A stretch of DNA of 19,878 bases from Flavobacteriaceae bacterium. Its GTDB lineage: Bacteria; Bacteroidota; Bacteroidia; Flavobacteriales; Flavobacteriaceae. The position numbers and the translations under genes were made by a program. Below, piece after piece: positions 1 to 8,558 of this stretch. Every line of letters begins with the position of its first letter. Within the stretch, counting starts at the first letter, position 1. Location of the stretch: positions 1-19,878 of the forward strand of contig JAMOMG010000298.1 of NCBI GenBank assembly GCA_027068695.1. Reading direction: 5' to 3'. The notes under the pieces were generated by a model that saw only the letters and a program-made list of their open reading frames with translations, was not told where the DNA came from and searched no databases.

Positions 1-16
1 AAATTTCAATTTTAAG

Positions 17-724
17 TCATTCATTTATAAAGGCAACACTGTGAACAGCAACAATACCAGCAGTTTCAGTTCGTAAACGGCTTTTTCCCAAAGATACAGG
101 AATAAATTTATGTTCCAAACTTTGTTTAATTTCTTTGATAGAGAAATCACCTTCAGGACCAATTAAAACAGTAATTTTGGTTGAAGGTTTTAATACTGAT
201 TTTAATAATTTTTTATCAGTTTCTTCACAGTGAGCTATAAATAATTGTCCGTCTATACCTGATTTAATAAATTGATTAAATGTTATAGGGTTATTTAATT
301 TAGGGAAATGAAATTTAAGTGATTGTTTTGCTGCAGAATGAATTATTTTTTTCATTCTTTCGGGTTTAACAACTTTGCGTTCAGAGTGTTCACAAATTAT
401 AGGTGTAATTTCATCAATGCCAATTTCAGTAGCTTTTTCTAAGAACCATTCAAATCTGTCATTCAATTTTGTTGGAGCAATAGCAATATGTAAATAGTAA
501 TTCCAATACTTTTTTTTGTATTCTACATTTATAATTTTCACCAAGCATTTTTTATCATTAGCAATAATAATTTCTGAGGTAAATAAGTGCCCAAAACCAT
601 TTGTAATAAATATTTTATCACTTTCTTTTTTGCGAAGTACACGAACAATATGCCTACTTTCAATTTTATCAAAAGTAAATTGTTGTGTATTAGCTGTTAT
701 TTCTGAATTGTAAAATAATTGCAT
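17..724 (-). CDS. rsmE: 16S rRNA (uracil-1498-N3)-methyltransferase RsmE
   Basis: RsmE methylates N3 of U1498 in 16S rRNA on the assembled 30S subunit, using S-adenosylmethionine. The protein has an N-terminal PUA-like part (RHIVRVLRKK, then GHLF) and a C-terminal SPOUT (knotted) domain. Visible family signatures are EKATEIGIDEITPI, the cofactor loop LIGPEGDFS and the C-terminal LGKSRLRTETAGIVAV. I start it at 724 (MQLFYNSEI, 235 aa). This is the usual family start, and its ATG shares one base with the stop of the upstream gene (TAATG), a coupling arrangement. An in-frame ATG eight codons earlier (748) lies inside the upstream gene and is less likely. It is the last gene of a three-gene minus-strand unit starting near 2792. 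The family call rests on direct motif matches; the modified base is inferred from the family. Confidence 0.95.
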   Translation of the reverse strand: MQLFYNSEITANTQQFTFDKIESRHIVRVLRKKESDKIFITNGFGHLFTSEIIIANDKKCLVKIINVEYKKKYWNYYLHIAIAPTKLNDRFEWFLEKATEIGIDEITPIICEHSERKVVKPERMKKIIHSAAKQSLKFHFPKLNNPITFNQFIKSGIDGQLFIAHCEETDKKLLKSVLKPSTKITVLIGPEGDFSIKEIKQSLEHKFIPVSLGKSRLRTETAGIVAVHSVAFINE

Positions 725-1842
725 TAAATTTCTTTTCTGTAAGTACAACGTTTTTTATAAATAGTTGAATTAAAATTTTTCCAAACTGCTGCAATAGCTT
801 TGTTACTGGCAAGTTCTGGTGTTCTAATACAATTAACAATACCTTTTGGTTCAAAAGTTTTTTGATATTCTAAAAAGAGCAGTGCGTGTACACCTTTGTT
901 ATGTAGTTTTGGATGTACGCCAATCAAGTAGAAGAGAACATCTTTACTGTTTTTTTTTGCCTTCAATAGGTGAAACAATCCAAAAGGCAGTAATTTACCT
1001 TTAGCTTTTTGTAAAGCTTCAGAAAAGGAAGGCATTGTAATAGCAAATGCCACCATATTATGATCTTTATCAACAACAAATTTAATGTACTCTGGATTGA
1101 TAAATGAGATATATTTTTTTTTGAAATATTCTTTTTCTATATCAGTAATTGGAACAAATGTAGGAAGGGAGGCATAACTTTCGTTAAATAAATTGAACAT
1201 TTGATCTACATAAGGGAAAATATCTTTTGTTTTAGTAAAATTTAAAGGTGTAAGTTGGTAGCGTTTTTTTATGATGGTACTAATTCTTTCAAGAGGCTCC
1301 CGTTTTACATTTTTAAAAGGAAAAATACTTTCTAAATATTCTTTTTCAACCTTAAATCCTAATTTTTTAAAATGATCTTTATAATACGCATAGTTATACC
1401 ATGTTATCATACTGCCAATTCGGTCAAATCCATCTGTTAAAACACCAACCTTATCAAGGTTTGAAAATCCCATAGGACCTTCCATAAATTCTAGTTTATT
1501 TTGTAAACCAATTTCATAAACTTTATCTAATAATTTTTTAGAAACTTCAATGTCATCGATAAAATCAAACCATCCAAAACGCATTTTTCTTAGCTTTTGC
1601 TTATTTAGTTCGGTATGATTTATAATTGCAGCAATTCTTCCAACAATTTCATTATTTTTAATAGCAACAAAAAACTGAGCTTCAGCATGTTCAAAAACAG
1701 GATTTATGTTTTTATCAAACGATTCTAGCTCATCATTGATGATGGGAGGAACCCAATAAGGGTTACTTTTGTATAATTTAAAAGGAAACTTAACAAATGC
1801 TTTCATCTCCTTTTTAGATGTCATTTCTTGAATAGTAATCAT
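724..1842 (-). CDS. GNAT-fold N-acyltransferase-like protein (YghO-like)
   Basis: This 372-aa protein looks like the long GNAT-superfamily proteins common in Bacteroidota and related to E. coli YghO. The N-terminal part carries YKSNPYWVPPIINDE and FFVAIKNNEIVGRIAAIIN, the latter being a typical GNAT beta-hairpin. The C-terminal part carries a GNAT-like cofactor segment, LIGVHPKLHNKGVHALLFLEY (about residues 303-323), where an acyl-CoA pyrophosphate loop would lie, and then TPELASNKAIAAVWKNF. No substrate can be read from the sequence, and I know of no firm biochemical role for the family. The gene begins 5 nt after the stop of the outer-membrane-type gene and its stop overlaps the rsmE start, so all three are probably co-transcribed. 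Some databases attach other names to this family; I treat those as unreliable. Superfamily call fairly sure, function unknown. Confidence 0.75.
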   Translation of the reverse strand: MITIQEMTSKKEMKAFVKFPFKLYKSNPYWVPPIINDELESFDKNINPVFEHAEAQFFVAIKNNEIVGRIAAIINHTELNKQKLRKMRFGWFDFIDDIEVSKKLLDKVYEIGLQNKLEFMEGPMGFSNLDKVGVLTDGFDRIGSMITWYNYAYYKDHFKKLGFKVEKEYLESIFPFKNVKREPLERISTIIKKRYQLTPLNFTKTKDIFPYVDQMFNLFNESYASLPTFVPITDIEKEYFKKKYISFINPEYIKFVVDKDHNMVAFAITMPSFSEALQKAKGKLLPFGLFHLLKAKKNSKDVLFYLIGVHPKLHNKGVHALLFLEYQKTFEPKGIVNCIRTPELASNKAIAAVWKNFNSTIYKKRCTYRKEI

Positions 1843-1847
1843 AAATT

Positions 1848-2792
1848 TTAATGCTTCTTTTTAAATAATCTCGAAAAGAAATTTCCTTTTTTTCTGCGTT
1901 TTCTTTTTTTTGTGAGTTGATCTCTAGGAGAGCTTTTAATAATTATTTCATCTGAATGTCTATCCAATCTCCAAGCAACACCAATTGAAGAATACAAAAA
2001 GGAGTAGTCTTCAAAAAAGTTTGTTCTAATAGATGCATCTAGTTGTAAATTATCTGAAAATAAATAGGCAGCTCCAGTACCAAAATGAAATTTGGGAGTT
2101 GCCATTTTCTCAAATATACCTTGATTTTCAATGAAATAAGACCATTTGTAGCTCAAGGCATAGGTCATTGTTGCTATATATGAATATTCGTTAGAATCTG
2201 ATAAAATTTTATCAGCTATCAAATTAGTTATTAAAACCAATCGACTAGAAAAATCATTTTGTAGCAATACTGCAGCTTTTATACTTAATTCATTTTCTTT
2301 GAAATCTTTACCTAAAAAATTAGTATTAACACCTACAAAAGCTCCTACAGAAGGGATTAATCTTTTTTTATCAAATGCCGTTCTCTTTTTCCAACTTCTA
2401 ATTTCTTTAGATTTATCGGTATATTCTTGTTGATAGAATAAATATTTGGCTCCAATAGTTAGTTGACTAATTCCATTAATAGTATAGTTTGCACCTAAAA
2501 TATTATAAACTTCATCACGTTGATAAGCTACTTTTGCATTAAATTCTAATTTTTCATAGAATTTTCCATACCTAAAAAATAATTCACCACCAATGGTATT
2601 TGGTTTAGAAAAGGCTGTTTCTCTTGTACTAGTTCTATAAAATAAGCCAGTTTCAAATTGGTAAACATTGGTTCCAACACTATATGGACTCTCAGAAAAA
2701 CCAGGTCTTTTAGAATTGATAATTTCAGTATATTGAGCATGAAGCATTTGAATACTGTTAAATACAATGAACAACAAAAAAACTCTTTTCAT
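1848..2792 (-). CDS. Outer-membrane beta-barrel protein, MetA-pathway/transporter-like, with polybasic C-terminal tail
   Basis: The protein is 314 aa. It begins with a signal peptide (MKRVFLLFIVFNSIQMLHA, cleavage probably before QYTE). The opening RPGFSESPYSVGTNVYQFETG is typical of Bacteroidota proteins assigned to the phenol MetA degradation/transporter-like beta-barrel family. The rest is a series of alternating aromatic/polar strands (FETGLFYRTS, GGELFFRYG, LQLDASIRTNF, SSIGVAWRLD), as in an outer-membrane barrel of about 8-12 strands. The last strand-like segment, GVAWRLD, is followed by about 35 residues ending in dense Lys/Arg. That tail is unusual because barrels normally end on the final strand. 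A TATATTTG box lies 21 nt upstream of the ATG, so this is the first gene of the minus-strand unit. The ligand or substrate is unknown; the name transporter in this family is only a label. Confidence 0.7.
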   Translation of the reverse strand: MKRVFLLFIVFNSIQMLHAQYTEIINSKRPGFSESPYSVGTNVYQFETGLFYRTSTRETAFSKPNTIGGELFFRYGKFYEKLEFNAKVAYQRDEVYNILGANYTINGISQLTIGAKYLFYQQEYTDKSKEIRSWKKRTAFDKKRLIPSVGAFVGVNTNFLGKDFKENELSIKAAVLLQNDFSSRLVLITNLIADKILSDSNEYSYIATMTYALSYKWSYFIENQGIFEKMATPKFHFGTGAAYLFSDNLQLDASIRTNFFEDYSFLYSSIGVAWRLDRHSDEIIIKSSPRDQLTKKRKRRKKGNFFSRLFKKKH

Positions 2793-2812
2793 ATGTTAAG
2801 TTTATTATTGTT

Positions 2813-2820
2813 CAAATATA
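2813..2820 (-). promoter_or_regulatory. Promoter -7 box (TATATTTG) of the minus-strand operon
   Basis: TATATTTG matches the Bacteroidota -7 consensus TAnnTTTG exactly and sits 20 nt before the start of the outer-membrane-type gene, which leaves a very short 5' leader. The -33 TTG is not clear at the usual spacing; only a T-rich stretch is present. Assigned from consensus and position. Confidence 0.55.
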
Positions 2821-2861
2821 AGATTTTATATAATTAAATGTTTTAGTTACCATCAAATTGT

Positions 2862-2869
2862 TATTTTTG
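2862..2869 (+). promoter_or_regulatory. Promoter -7 box (TATTTTTG) of the glycan operon
   Basis: TATTTTTG matches TAnnTTTG and ends 21 nt before the DUF4834 start codon. A TTTTA run at 2841-2845 is a weak -33 candidate with a 17-nt spacer. Downstream genes up to 11088 are nearly contiguous, so this may drive the whole seven-gene unit. Confidence 0.5.
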
Positions 2870-2890
2870 GGAATTATAAAACTTTATTAA

Positions 2891-3151
2891 ATGGGATTGT
2901 TAAAAACGATAGCAATTATAATAATTGTTTACTACGTACTTAAATTTATTAGTAGGTATATTCTACCGTTGTTTATAAAGCAGGTAGTTAATAATGTTGA
3001 GAAAAAATTTAGAGAACAGCAACAACAAAATCAACCAGCTAATGATGGCGGTAAAGTAGGAGAAACAGTAATAGCTAAAAAGCCATCAAGGCCTAAAGAA
3101 AGTAATAAAGATGTTGGAGATTATGTAGATTATGAAGATATAAACGAATAA
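2891..3151 (+). CDS. DUF4834 family small membrane protein
   Basis: This is an 86-aa protein with one N-terminal membrane segment (about residues 4-30, rich in Ile/Val/Leu). A basic/amphipathic linker follows (VVNNVEKKFREQQQQ), then a polar, probably disordered tail ending in an acidic stretch (DVGDYVDYEDINE). This architecture is that of DUF4834, a short family restricted to Bacteroidota. Its function is unknown. It lies 5 nt upstream of yfhO and is probably co-transcribed with it. I recall this pairing from other flavobacterial genomes but cannot verify it here. If the N-terminus anchors the protein in the inner membrane, the charged tail would be the part that contacts partners; this is inference. 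Confidence 0.8.
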   Translation: MGLLKTIAIIIIVYYVLKFISRYILPLFIKQVVNNVEKKFREQQQQNQPANDGGKVGETVIAKKPSRPKESNKDVGDYVDYEDINE

Positions 3152-3156
3152 ATTTC

Positions 3157-5580
3157 ATGAAAAATTTAATACATAAATTTTTTCCATTTGCAGTAGTAAT
3201 TTTAATTTTTATTATTGTTTCAGTAGCCTATTTTTCTCCAATTTTAGAAGGGAAAAAGATATTTCAGAATGATATTAAGCAGTTCACTGGAATGGCAAAA
3301 GAAGTGAATGATTTTAGAAAAGAAAATGATGCAGAACCCTATTGGACAAATGCTGCTTTTGGAGGAATGCCAACATATAATTTAAGTGTTTTATATCCTA
3401 ACAATTATATAAAAAAACTAGATAAATTACTGCGTTTTTTACCTAGGCCAGCCGACTATTTATTTCTTTACTTCTTAAGTTTTTTTATTCTTCTATTGGT
3501 CTTGAAAGTTGATTATAAGCTGGCTACATTGGGGGCTTTGGCTTTTGGATTTTCAACATATTATATTATTATTTTAGGAGTTGGTCATAATGCTAAAGCA
3601 CATGCAATTGCTTATATGCCAATGGTCTTGGCGGGTATAATACTGGTTTTACAACAAAAATATTTATGGGGTTTTGTACTAACTGCCATTGCCATGTCTT
3701 TAGAAATAAATGCCAGTCATCCTCAAATGACCTATTATTTGCTGTTTATGGTATTAATTTTAGGTGTATTTTATTTAATTGATGCTTTTAAAGAAAAACA
3801 ATTACCTACTTTTTTTAAAAGTGTTGCAATTTTAATGATTGCAGTTGTGCTGGCAGTAGGTACCAATGCAACCAGTTTATTGGCAACTAAAGAATATGCA
3901 ACTCATAGTACACGAGGAAAAAGTGAGTTAACAATTACTCCAAACGGTTCTAGTAAAAAACCTTCAAAAGGTCTTGATAAAGAGTATATAACTCAATATA
4001 GTTATGGGATTTTAGAAACGTTTAATTTGTTTATTCCACGTTTTATGGGAGGTGGAAATTATGAAGATGTTGGTTTGGATTCCAATATTTATCAATTTTT
4101 AAAAGGAAAAACTGATCCACGTCGTGCAAAAGAGTTTGCTAAATTTGCTCCAATGTATTGGGGGAAACAACCCATAGTTGAAGCTCCAGCCTATATTGGA
4201 GCTATTTTAGTATTTTTATTTGTCTTAGGTATTTTTCTGGTGAAAGGGAAGCTAAAAAAGTGGTTGGTTGGTGCTGTTATTTTTTCAATATTATTGAGCT
4301 GGGGTAAAAATTTCAATATGTTAACCAATTTTTTTATTGATTATGTTCCCCTGTACAATAAATTTAGAGCTGTTTCTTCCATACAAGTAATAGCTGAATT
4401 AGCGATACCTTTGTTAGGGATATTGGGTTTGAAAGAATTATTTTCAACAAATAACACTTCTGAAATAAAATTAAAAGCTCTAAAAAATACGTTCTATATT
4501 GTTGGAGGATTGGCTTTAATTTTTACATTGTTAGGATCGAGTCTTTTTGCTTTTGAAGGTTTAAGAGATGCGAACTATGATACAATGGTTGCGGGTTTCT
4601 TAGATGCAATTATTGCAGATAGAAAAGCTGTCTTTTTTACAGATAGTTTAAGGTCGTTAATTCTAATCACATTATCTACAAGTATATTGTGGTTGTTTGT
4701 AAAAGAAAAATTGAATAAAAATACGACAACCGTTATTATTGCCTGTCTTATTTTATTTGACTTGGTTTCTGTTGATAGAAGATATGTAAATAATGAAGAT
4801 TTTTTAAGTGCCAAAAAAGTAGATAAACCCTTTGTTGCTTCCGAGGTTGATAAAGAGATTTTAAAAGATAAAAGCTATTACAGAGTAGCTAATTTTATAG
4901 TTAATCCAATGAATGATGGCTCTACATCCTATTTTCATAAATCTATAGGAGGTTATCATGCTGCCAAACTAAGGAGATACCAAGAGTTATATGACTATCA
5001 AATTTCAAAAAATAATATTGAGGTATTGAATATGATGAATACCAAATATTTTATTTTTGAAGATGGTAGTGGGCGAGAAGCACTTCAACAAAACCCTGAT
5101 GCAAATGGAAATGTTTGGTTTGTAGAAAATATAAAGGTAGTAAATAATGCCAATGAAGAAATAAGTGCGTTGGATAGTTTAAAAACCAAAACAGAAGCAG
5201 TAATTGATAAACGTTTTGTTAATGGTGATTTTAAAACAAGTTTTCCAAAAGATTCAACAGCAACAATTCAATTGGTAACTTATAAAACAAATGAGTTAAC
5301 ATATAAATCAAATTCTAATTCAAATCAGTTTGCCGTATTTTCTGAAATATATTATAAAGATGGATGGAATGCCTATATTGATGGAAAACAAACACCGTAT
5401 TATAGAGTTAATTATGTTTTGCGCGGAATGGAAATTCCAAAAGGAAAGCATACCATTGAGTTTAAGTTTGAGCCTACTGTAATTAAAAAAGGAAATACTA
5501 TTACGTTAACTTCGTATGCTTTACTTTTAATCATTTCTTTAGGGTGGTTTTTTGTAGATAAAAAGAAAAAGAATGTATAG
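3157..5580 (+). CDS. yfhO: YfhO family integral membrane protein (GT-C-like)
   Basis: This 807-aa protein of the YfhO family has a first membrane segment at about residues 8-28. The following loop carries GKKIFQNDIKQF and PYWTNAAFGGMPTY, which are typical family signatures. About ten further hydrophobic segments are spread to about residue 560. A large soluble domain (about 570-775) contains YYRVANF, GGYHAAKLRRYQELYDYQ and FSEIYYKDGWNAYIDGK. A final membrane helix comes near residues 780-797, then a KKKKN end. YfhO proteins belong to the GT-C-like membrane proteins. In Bacillus subtilis, YfhO is linked to glycosylation of lipoteichoic acid; the substrate in Bacteroidota is not known. The acidic residues in the first loop (ND) would be the expected catalytic site by analogy. 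The gene leads the sugar-transferase genes and its last 8 nt overlap the next gene, so a role in transferring a lipid-linked sugar to a surface acceptor is a reasonable inference. Confidence 0.88.
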   Translation: MKNLIHKFFPFAVVILIFIIVSVAYFSPILEGKKIFQNDIKQFTGMAKEVNDFRKENDAEPYWTNAAFGGMPTYNLSVLYPNNYIKKLDKLLRFLPRPADYLFLYFLSFFILLLVLKVDYKLATLGALAFGFSTYYIIILGVGHNAKAHAIAYMPMVLAGIILVLQQKYLWGFVLTAIAMSLEINASHPQMTYYLLFMVLILGVFYLIDAFKEKQLPTFFKSVAILMIAVVLAVGTNATSLLATKEYATHSTRGKSELTITPNGSSKKPSKGLDKEYITQYSYGILETFNLFIPRFMGGGNYEDVGLDSNIYQFLKGKTDPRRAKEFAKFAPMYWGKQPIVEAPAYIGAILVFLFVLGIFLVKGKLKKWLVGAVIFSILLSWGKNFNMLTNFFIDYVPLYNKFRAVSSIQVIAELAIPLLGILGLKELFSTNNTSEIKLKALKNTFYIVGGLALIFTLLGSSLFAFEGLRDANYDTMVAGFLDAIIADRKAVFFTDSLRSLILITLSTSILWLFVKEKLNKNTTTVIIACLILFDLVSVDRRYVNNEDFLSAKKVDKPFVASEVDKEILKDKSYYRVANFIVNPMNDGSTSYFHKSIGGYHAAKLRRYQELYDYQISKNNIEVLNMMNTKYFIFEDGSGREALQQNPDANGNVWFVENIKVVNNANEEISALDSLKTKTEAVIDKRFVNGDFKTSFPKDSTATIQLVTYKTNELTYKSNSNSNQFAVFSEIYYKDGWNAYIDGKQTPYYRVNYVLRGMEIPKGKHTIEFKFEPTVIKKGNTITLTSYALLLIISLGWFFVDKKKKNV

Positions 5581-6088
5581 TAAAATACCAATTAAACGTT
5601 ATGAACATACGCTAAAATTTTTACAAGGTGTTTTACCAGCACCTGCTACAATTTTAGATTTGGGTGTACGAAATCCATTTTCTGAAATTATGGAGCAAAA
5701 CGGGTATAAAGTTTATAATACGAATGGCGAAGATTTAGATTTGTTACCTCAAATAGTTAAAAATTACAATGTTGATGCTGTAACTGCTTTTGAAATATTT
5801 GAACATTTAGTTTCTCCATTTGATGTTTTAAGAACCATTGAAGTTTCAAAAATTATTACTACAGTTCCGTTAAATTTATGGTTTGCAAAAGCATATAGAA
5901 GTAAAACTGATATGAGAGACAGACACTATCATGAGTTTGAAGATTGGCAGTTTGACTGGTTGCTTGAAAAAGCGGGCTGGACCATAAAGAAAAAAGAAAA
6001 ATGGACAAGCCCTATCAATAAAATTGGTTTTAGACCTATTTTAAGGAAATTTACACCACGCTACTACGCAGTTTACGCTGAAAAATAA
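5573..6088 (+). CDS. SAM-dependent methyltransferase-like protein with altered motif I
   Basis: The 171-aa protein has a class I methyltransferase layout. Motif I is TILDLGVRNPFSEIM (about residues 26-40), an acidic stretch follows at NGEDLD, then DAVTAFEIFEHLVSPFDVLRTI (a motif-IV-like FE.FEH..P), and a late HYHEFEDWQFDWLLEKAGW segment typical of small type-11/type-12 enzymes. The usual glycine-rich DxGxGxG of motif I is replaced by DLGVRNP, so cofactor binding may be altered or lost. The gene overlaps yfhO by 8 nt and ends 5 nt before the next glycosyltransferase, tying it to the glycan unit. It may methylate a sugar or a lipid-linked intermediate, but the sequence does not show the substrate. 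Confidence 0.7.
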   Translation: MYSKIPIKRYEHTLKFLQGVLPAPATILDLGVRNPFSEIMEQNGYKVYNTNGEDLDLLPQIVKNYNVDAVTAFEIFEHLVSPFDVLRTIEVSKIITTVPLNLWFAKAYRSKTDMRDRHYHEFEDWQFDWLLEKAGWTIKKKEKWTSPINKIGFRPILRKFTPRYYAVYAEK

Positions 6089-6093
6089 TTGAT

Positions 6094-7284
6094 ATGCGAA
6101 TTGGAATGATTTTAGACAAAACTTTTCCACCCGATCCTAGGGTTGAAAATGAAGCAATTTCATTGATTGAGAATGGTCATGAAGTGTTTTTATTCTGTTT
6201 AAAATATTCAGAGATACAGCCTGATGAGGTGTTGAATGGAATTCAAGTTAAAAGATATAAGTCTAATAGGTTAATCTATAAATTATCTGCATTGGCTTAT
6301 ACAATTCCATTGTATACTTTAATTATGTCAAAAAAAATACACCGTTTTTTAATTGCTAATAAAGTTGAAGTAATTCACGTTCATGATATTCAAATTGCTG
6401 AAGCTGTTTTTAAGGCTAATAAAAGCACAAACTTAAAAGTAGTATTAGATTTGCATGAAAACAGGCCTGAAATTATGAAGTTTTATCCTCATCTAAAATC
6501 TTTTTTTGGTAAGGTTTTAATTTCTTTAAAAAGATGGAAACAAAAAGAAGAAGAATTTATAGAAAAAGCAACTACTTTGATTGTAGTAACTGAAGAGTCT
6601 AAAAATGAAATTGTAAACAGGGTAGGGAAGCTTTCAAAAGATATCGTTGTTGTACCAAATACAGTTCATAAAAATTATTATAATGAAGCGGATATAAAAC
6701 AGGAAATACTTGAAAAGTATAAAGATAACTTTGTGTTGTTATATATAGGAGACACAGGTTTAAGAAGAGGTTTACAAACTGCTATTGAAAGTATTCCTGT
6801 ACTAAAGGAAACTATAAAAAACTTAAAATTAGTTATTGTAGGGAGTAATTCTTCTGATACAATTTTAAAAGAACAGGTTAAGGAATTAAATATTCAAAAT
6901 TTTGTAGATTTTGAAGGGTGGCAAAATGAAAATTTATTACCATCATATATTCTAGCTAGTTCAATTTGTATCTCACCTTTACATAGAAATTTACATCATG
7001 ATACCACGTATGCTAATAAACTTTCCCAGTATATGAGTATTGGAAAACCACTGTTGGTTAGTAACGCTATTGCACAGGTAAATTTAATTGAAAAAGCAAA
7101 ATCAGGATTAATTCATAGAGAACAAGATTCAGAAGATTTTACTGTGAAGATTTTGCAATTGTATACAGATAAAAAATTAAGAGAAAATTTGGGCAGTAAT
7201 GGTGCTCAATTTATAACGGAAGAATTTTGTTGGGAAAAAACTTCTAAAAAATTAATAGATTTATATGCTAATTTAAATTTATGA
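6094..7284 (+). CDS. Glycosyltransferase, family 4 (GT-B)
   Basis: This 396-aa protein has a two-domain GT-B layout. The N-terminal acceptor domain opens with MRIGMILDKTFPPDPRVENEA, where the DPRV motif is common in this group, and includes HVHDIQIAEA and DLHENRPEI. The C-terminal nucleotide-sugar domain starts at about residue 205 (FVLLYIGDTGLRRGL) and continues with KLVIVGSNSSD, FVDFEGW, and a retaining-GT segment with TTYANKLSQYMSIGKPLLVSNA, corresponding to the E-x7-E region. Here the first acidic position is not obvious (SPLHRNLHHDTTYANK). It is cytoplasmic or peripheral to the inner membrane. The stop overlaps the next glycosyltransferase start by 4 nt (ATGA). Donor and acceptor sugars are not predictable. 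Confidence 0.85.
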   Translation: MRIGMILDKTFPPDPRVENEAISLIENGHEVFLFCLKYSEIQPDEVLNGIQVKRYKSNRLIYKLSALAYTIPLYTLIMSKKIHRFLIANKVEVIHVHDIQIAEAVFKANKSTNLKVVLDLHENRPEIMKFYPHLKSFFGKVLISLKRWKQKEEEFIEKATTLIVVTEESKNEIVNRVGKLSKDIVVVPNTVHKNYYNEADIKQEILEKYKDNFVLLYIGDTGLRRGLQTAIESIPVLKETIKNLKLVIVGSNSSDTILKEQVKELNIQNFVDFEGWQNENLLPSYILASSICISPLHRNLHHDTTYANKLSQYMSIGKPLLVSNAIAQVNLIEKAKSGLIHREQDSEDFTVKILQLYTDKKLRENLGSNGAQFITEEFCWEKTSKKLIDLYANLNL

Positions 7285-8558
7285 AAAAAGCACTCATTAT
7301 AACGTATTATTGGCCTCCTGCAGGAGGTTCTGGAGTGCAGCGCTGGTTAAAATTTGTTAAATATTTTAGAGATTTTGATATAGAACCTGTTGTTTTTACC
7401 GTTAAAAACCCTCATTATCAAATTCTAGACAAATCATTAGAAAATGAAATTCCTAAAGGAATTGAAATTTTAAAACAGTCTATTTGGGAACCAAATAATA
7501 TACTATCCTTTATTGTAAAAAAGAATAACGAAACGGTAGGGTTTTTAAATCCAAATCCATCATTTTTTGGAAAATTAGTACAATATATTAGAGCCAATTA
7601 TTTTATTCCCGATGCTCGTAAATTTTGGATAAAACCTTCGGTAAAATATTTAGAAAACTATTTGTCTAAAAATGAAATTGATGTAATTATTACAACAGGT
7701 CCACCACATAGTACACATTTAATTGGCTTAAAATTAAAGCAGAAATTAGCTATAAAGTGGATTGCAGATTTTAGAGATCCTTGGACTGAAATAGACTATT
7801 TTCATCAATTGCCTTTAACTAAAAAATCAATAAAAAAACATAAATATTTAGAAAAAGAAGTATTAAATAATGCTGATGCTGTTTTAGTTGTTGGTAATAC
7901 AATGAAAAATAATTACAGTAAATTTAATAATAATGTAATTACTGTAACTAATGGGTTTGATAATGAAATAGGAGATACAAAGGGTATTTTAGATACAAAA
8001 TTTACCATAACGCACATTGGTTTAATGAATGCAGACAGAAACCCAAAAATATTGTGGAAAGTTTTGGCTGAAATCAGTGGTGAAAATAAAGATTTCACTA
8101 AAGATTTTGAGTTGAAATTAATAGGAAAAATAGCTCCCGATGTAAGCAAAGATATTTTAGTAAATGATTTAGGTAACAGTGTTCATATAATTGATTACAT
8201 TCCTCACGATAAAGTGATTGAATTTCAAAAAACATCACAATTATTATTATTGGTAGTTAACAATGTACCAAGCGCTAAGGCTATTATTACAGGTAAAGTA
8301 TTTGAATATCTAATGGCTAAACGTCCAATTTTAGCAATAGCACCTACGAATGGAGATTTAGCAGAAATAGTTAAAAAAACAAATTCAGGATTTGTTATTG
8401 GTTTTGATGATGAAGTTTTATTGAAAAAAACTATCTTAGATTTGTACTCTAGATTTAAGCAACAGAATTTAGAAATTAACTCTAAAAATATTGAGCAGTT
8501 TCATAGAAGGGAGTTGACTAAAAAAGTTTCTAAAATCATAAATAGCATTACTAAATGA
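7281..8558 (+). CDS. Glycosyltransferase, family 4-like (GT-B)
   Basis: This 425-aa protein opens with KKALIITYYWPPAGGSGVQRW, the glycine-rich N-terminal loop of a GT4-like acceptor domain. It then has DVIITTGPPHSTHLIGLKL and KWIADFRDPWTEIDYF, hallmarks of a Bacteroidota subgroup of family-4 transferases. A second Rossmann domain begins near residue 235 (FTITHIGLMNADRNP) and includes VHIIDYIPHDKVIEFQKTS, LLLLVVNNVPSAKAIITGKVFEYLMAKRPILAIAP and GDLAEIVKKTNSGFV. Here the K-FEYL segment replaces the usual E-x7-E context. Four-base ATGA overlaps at both ends couple it to the preceding transferase and to wecB. It probably adds a sugar to the same oligosaccharide as its neighbour; specificity is unknown. 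Confidence 0.85.
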   Translation: MKKALIITYYWPPAGGSGVQRWLKFVKYFRDFDIEPVVFTVKNPHYQILDKSLENEIPKGIEILKQSIWEPNNILSFIVKKNNETVGFLNPNPSFFGKLVQYIRANYFIPDARKFWIKPSVKYLENYLSKNEIDVIITTGPPHSTHLIGLKLKQKLAIKWIADFRDPWTEIDYFHQLPLTKKSIKKHKYLEKEVLNNADAVLVVGNTMKNNYSKFNNNVITVTNGFDNEIGDTKGILDTKFTITHIGLMNADRNPKILWKVLAEISGENKDFTKDFELKLIGKIAPDVSKDILVNDLGNSVHIIDYIPHDKVIEFQKTSQLLLLVVNNVPSAKAIITGKVFEYLMAKRPILAIAPTNGDLAEIVKKTNSGFVIGFDDEVLLKKTILDLYSRFKQQNLEINSKNIEQFHRRELTKKVSKIINSITK

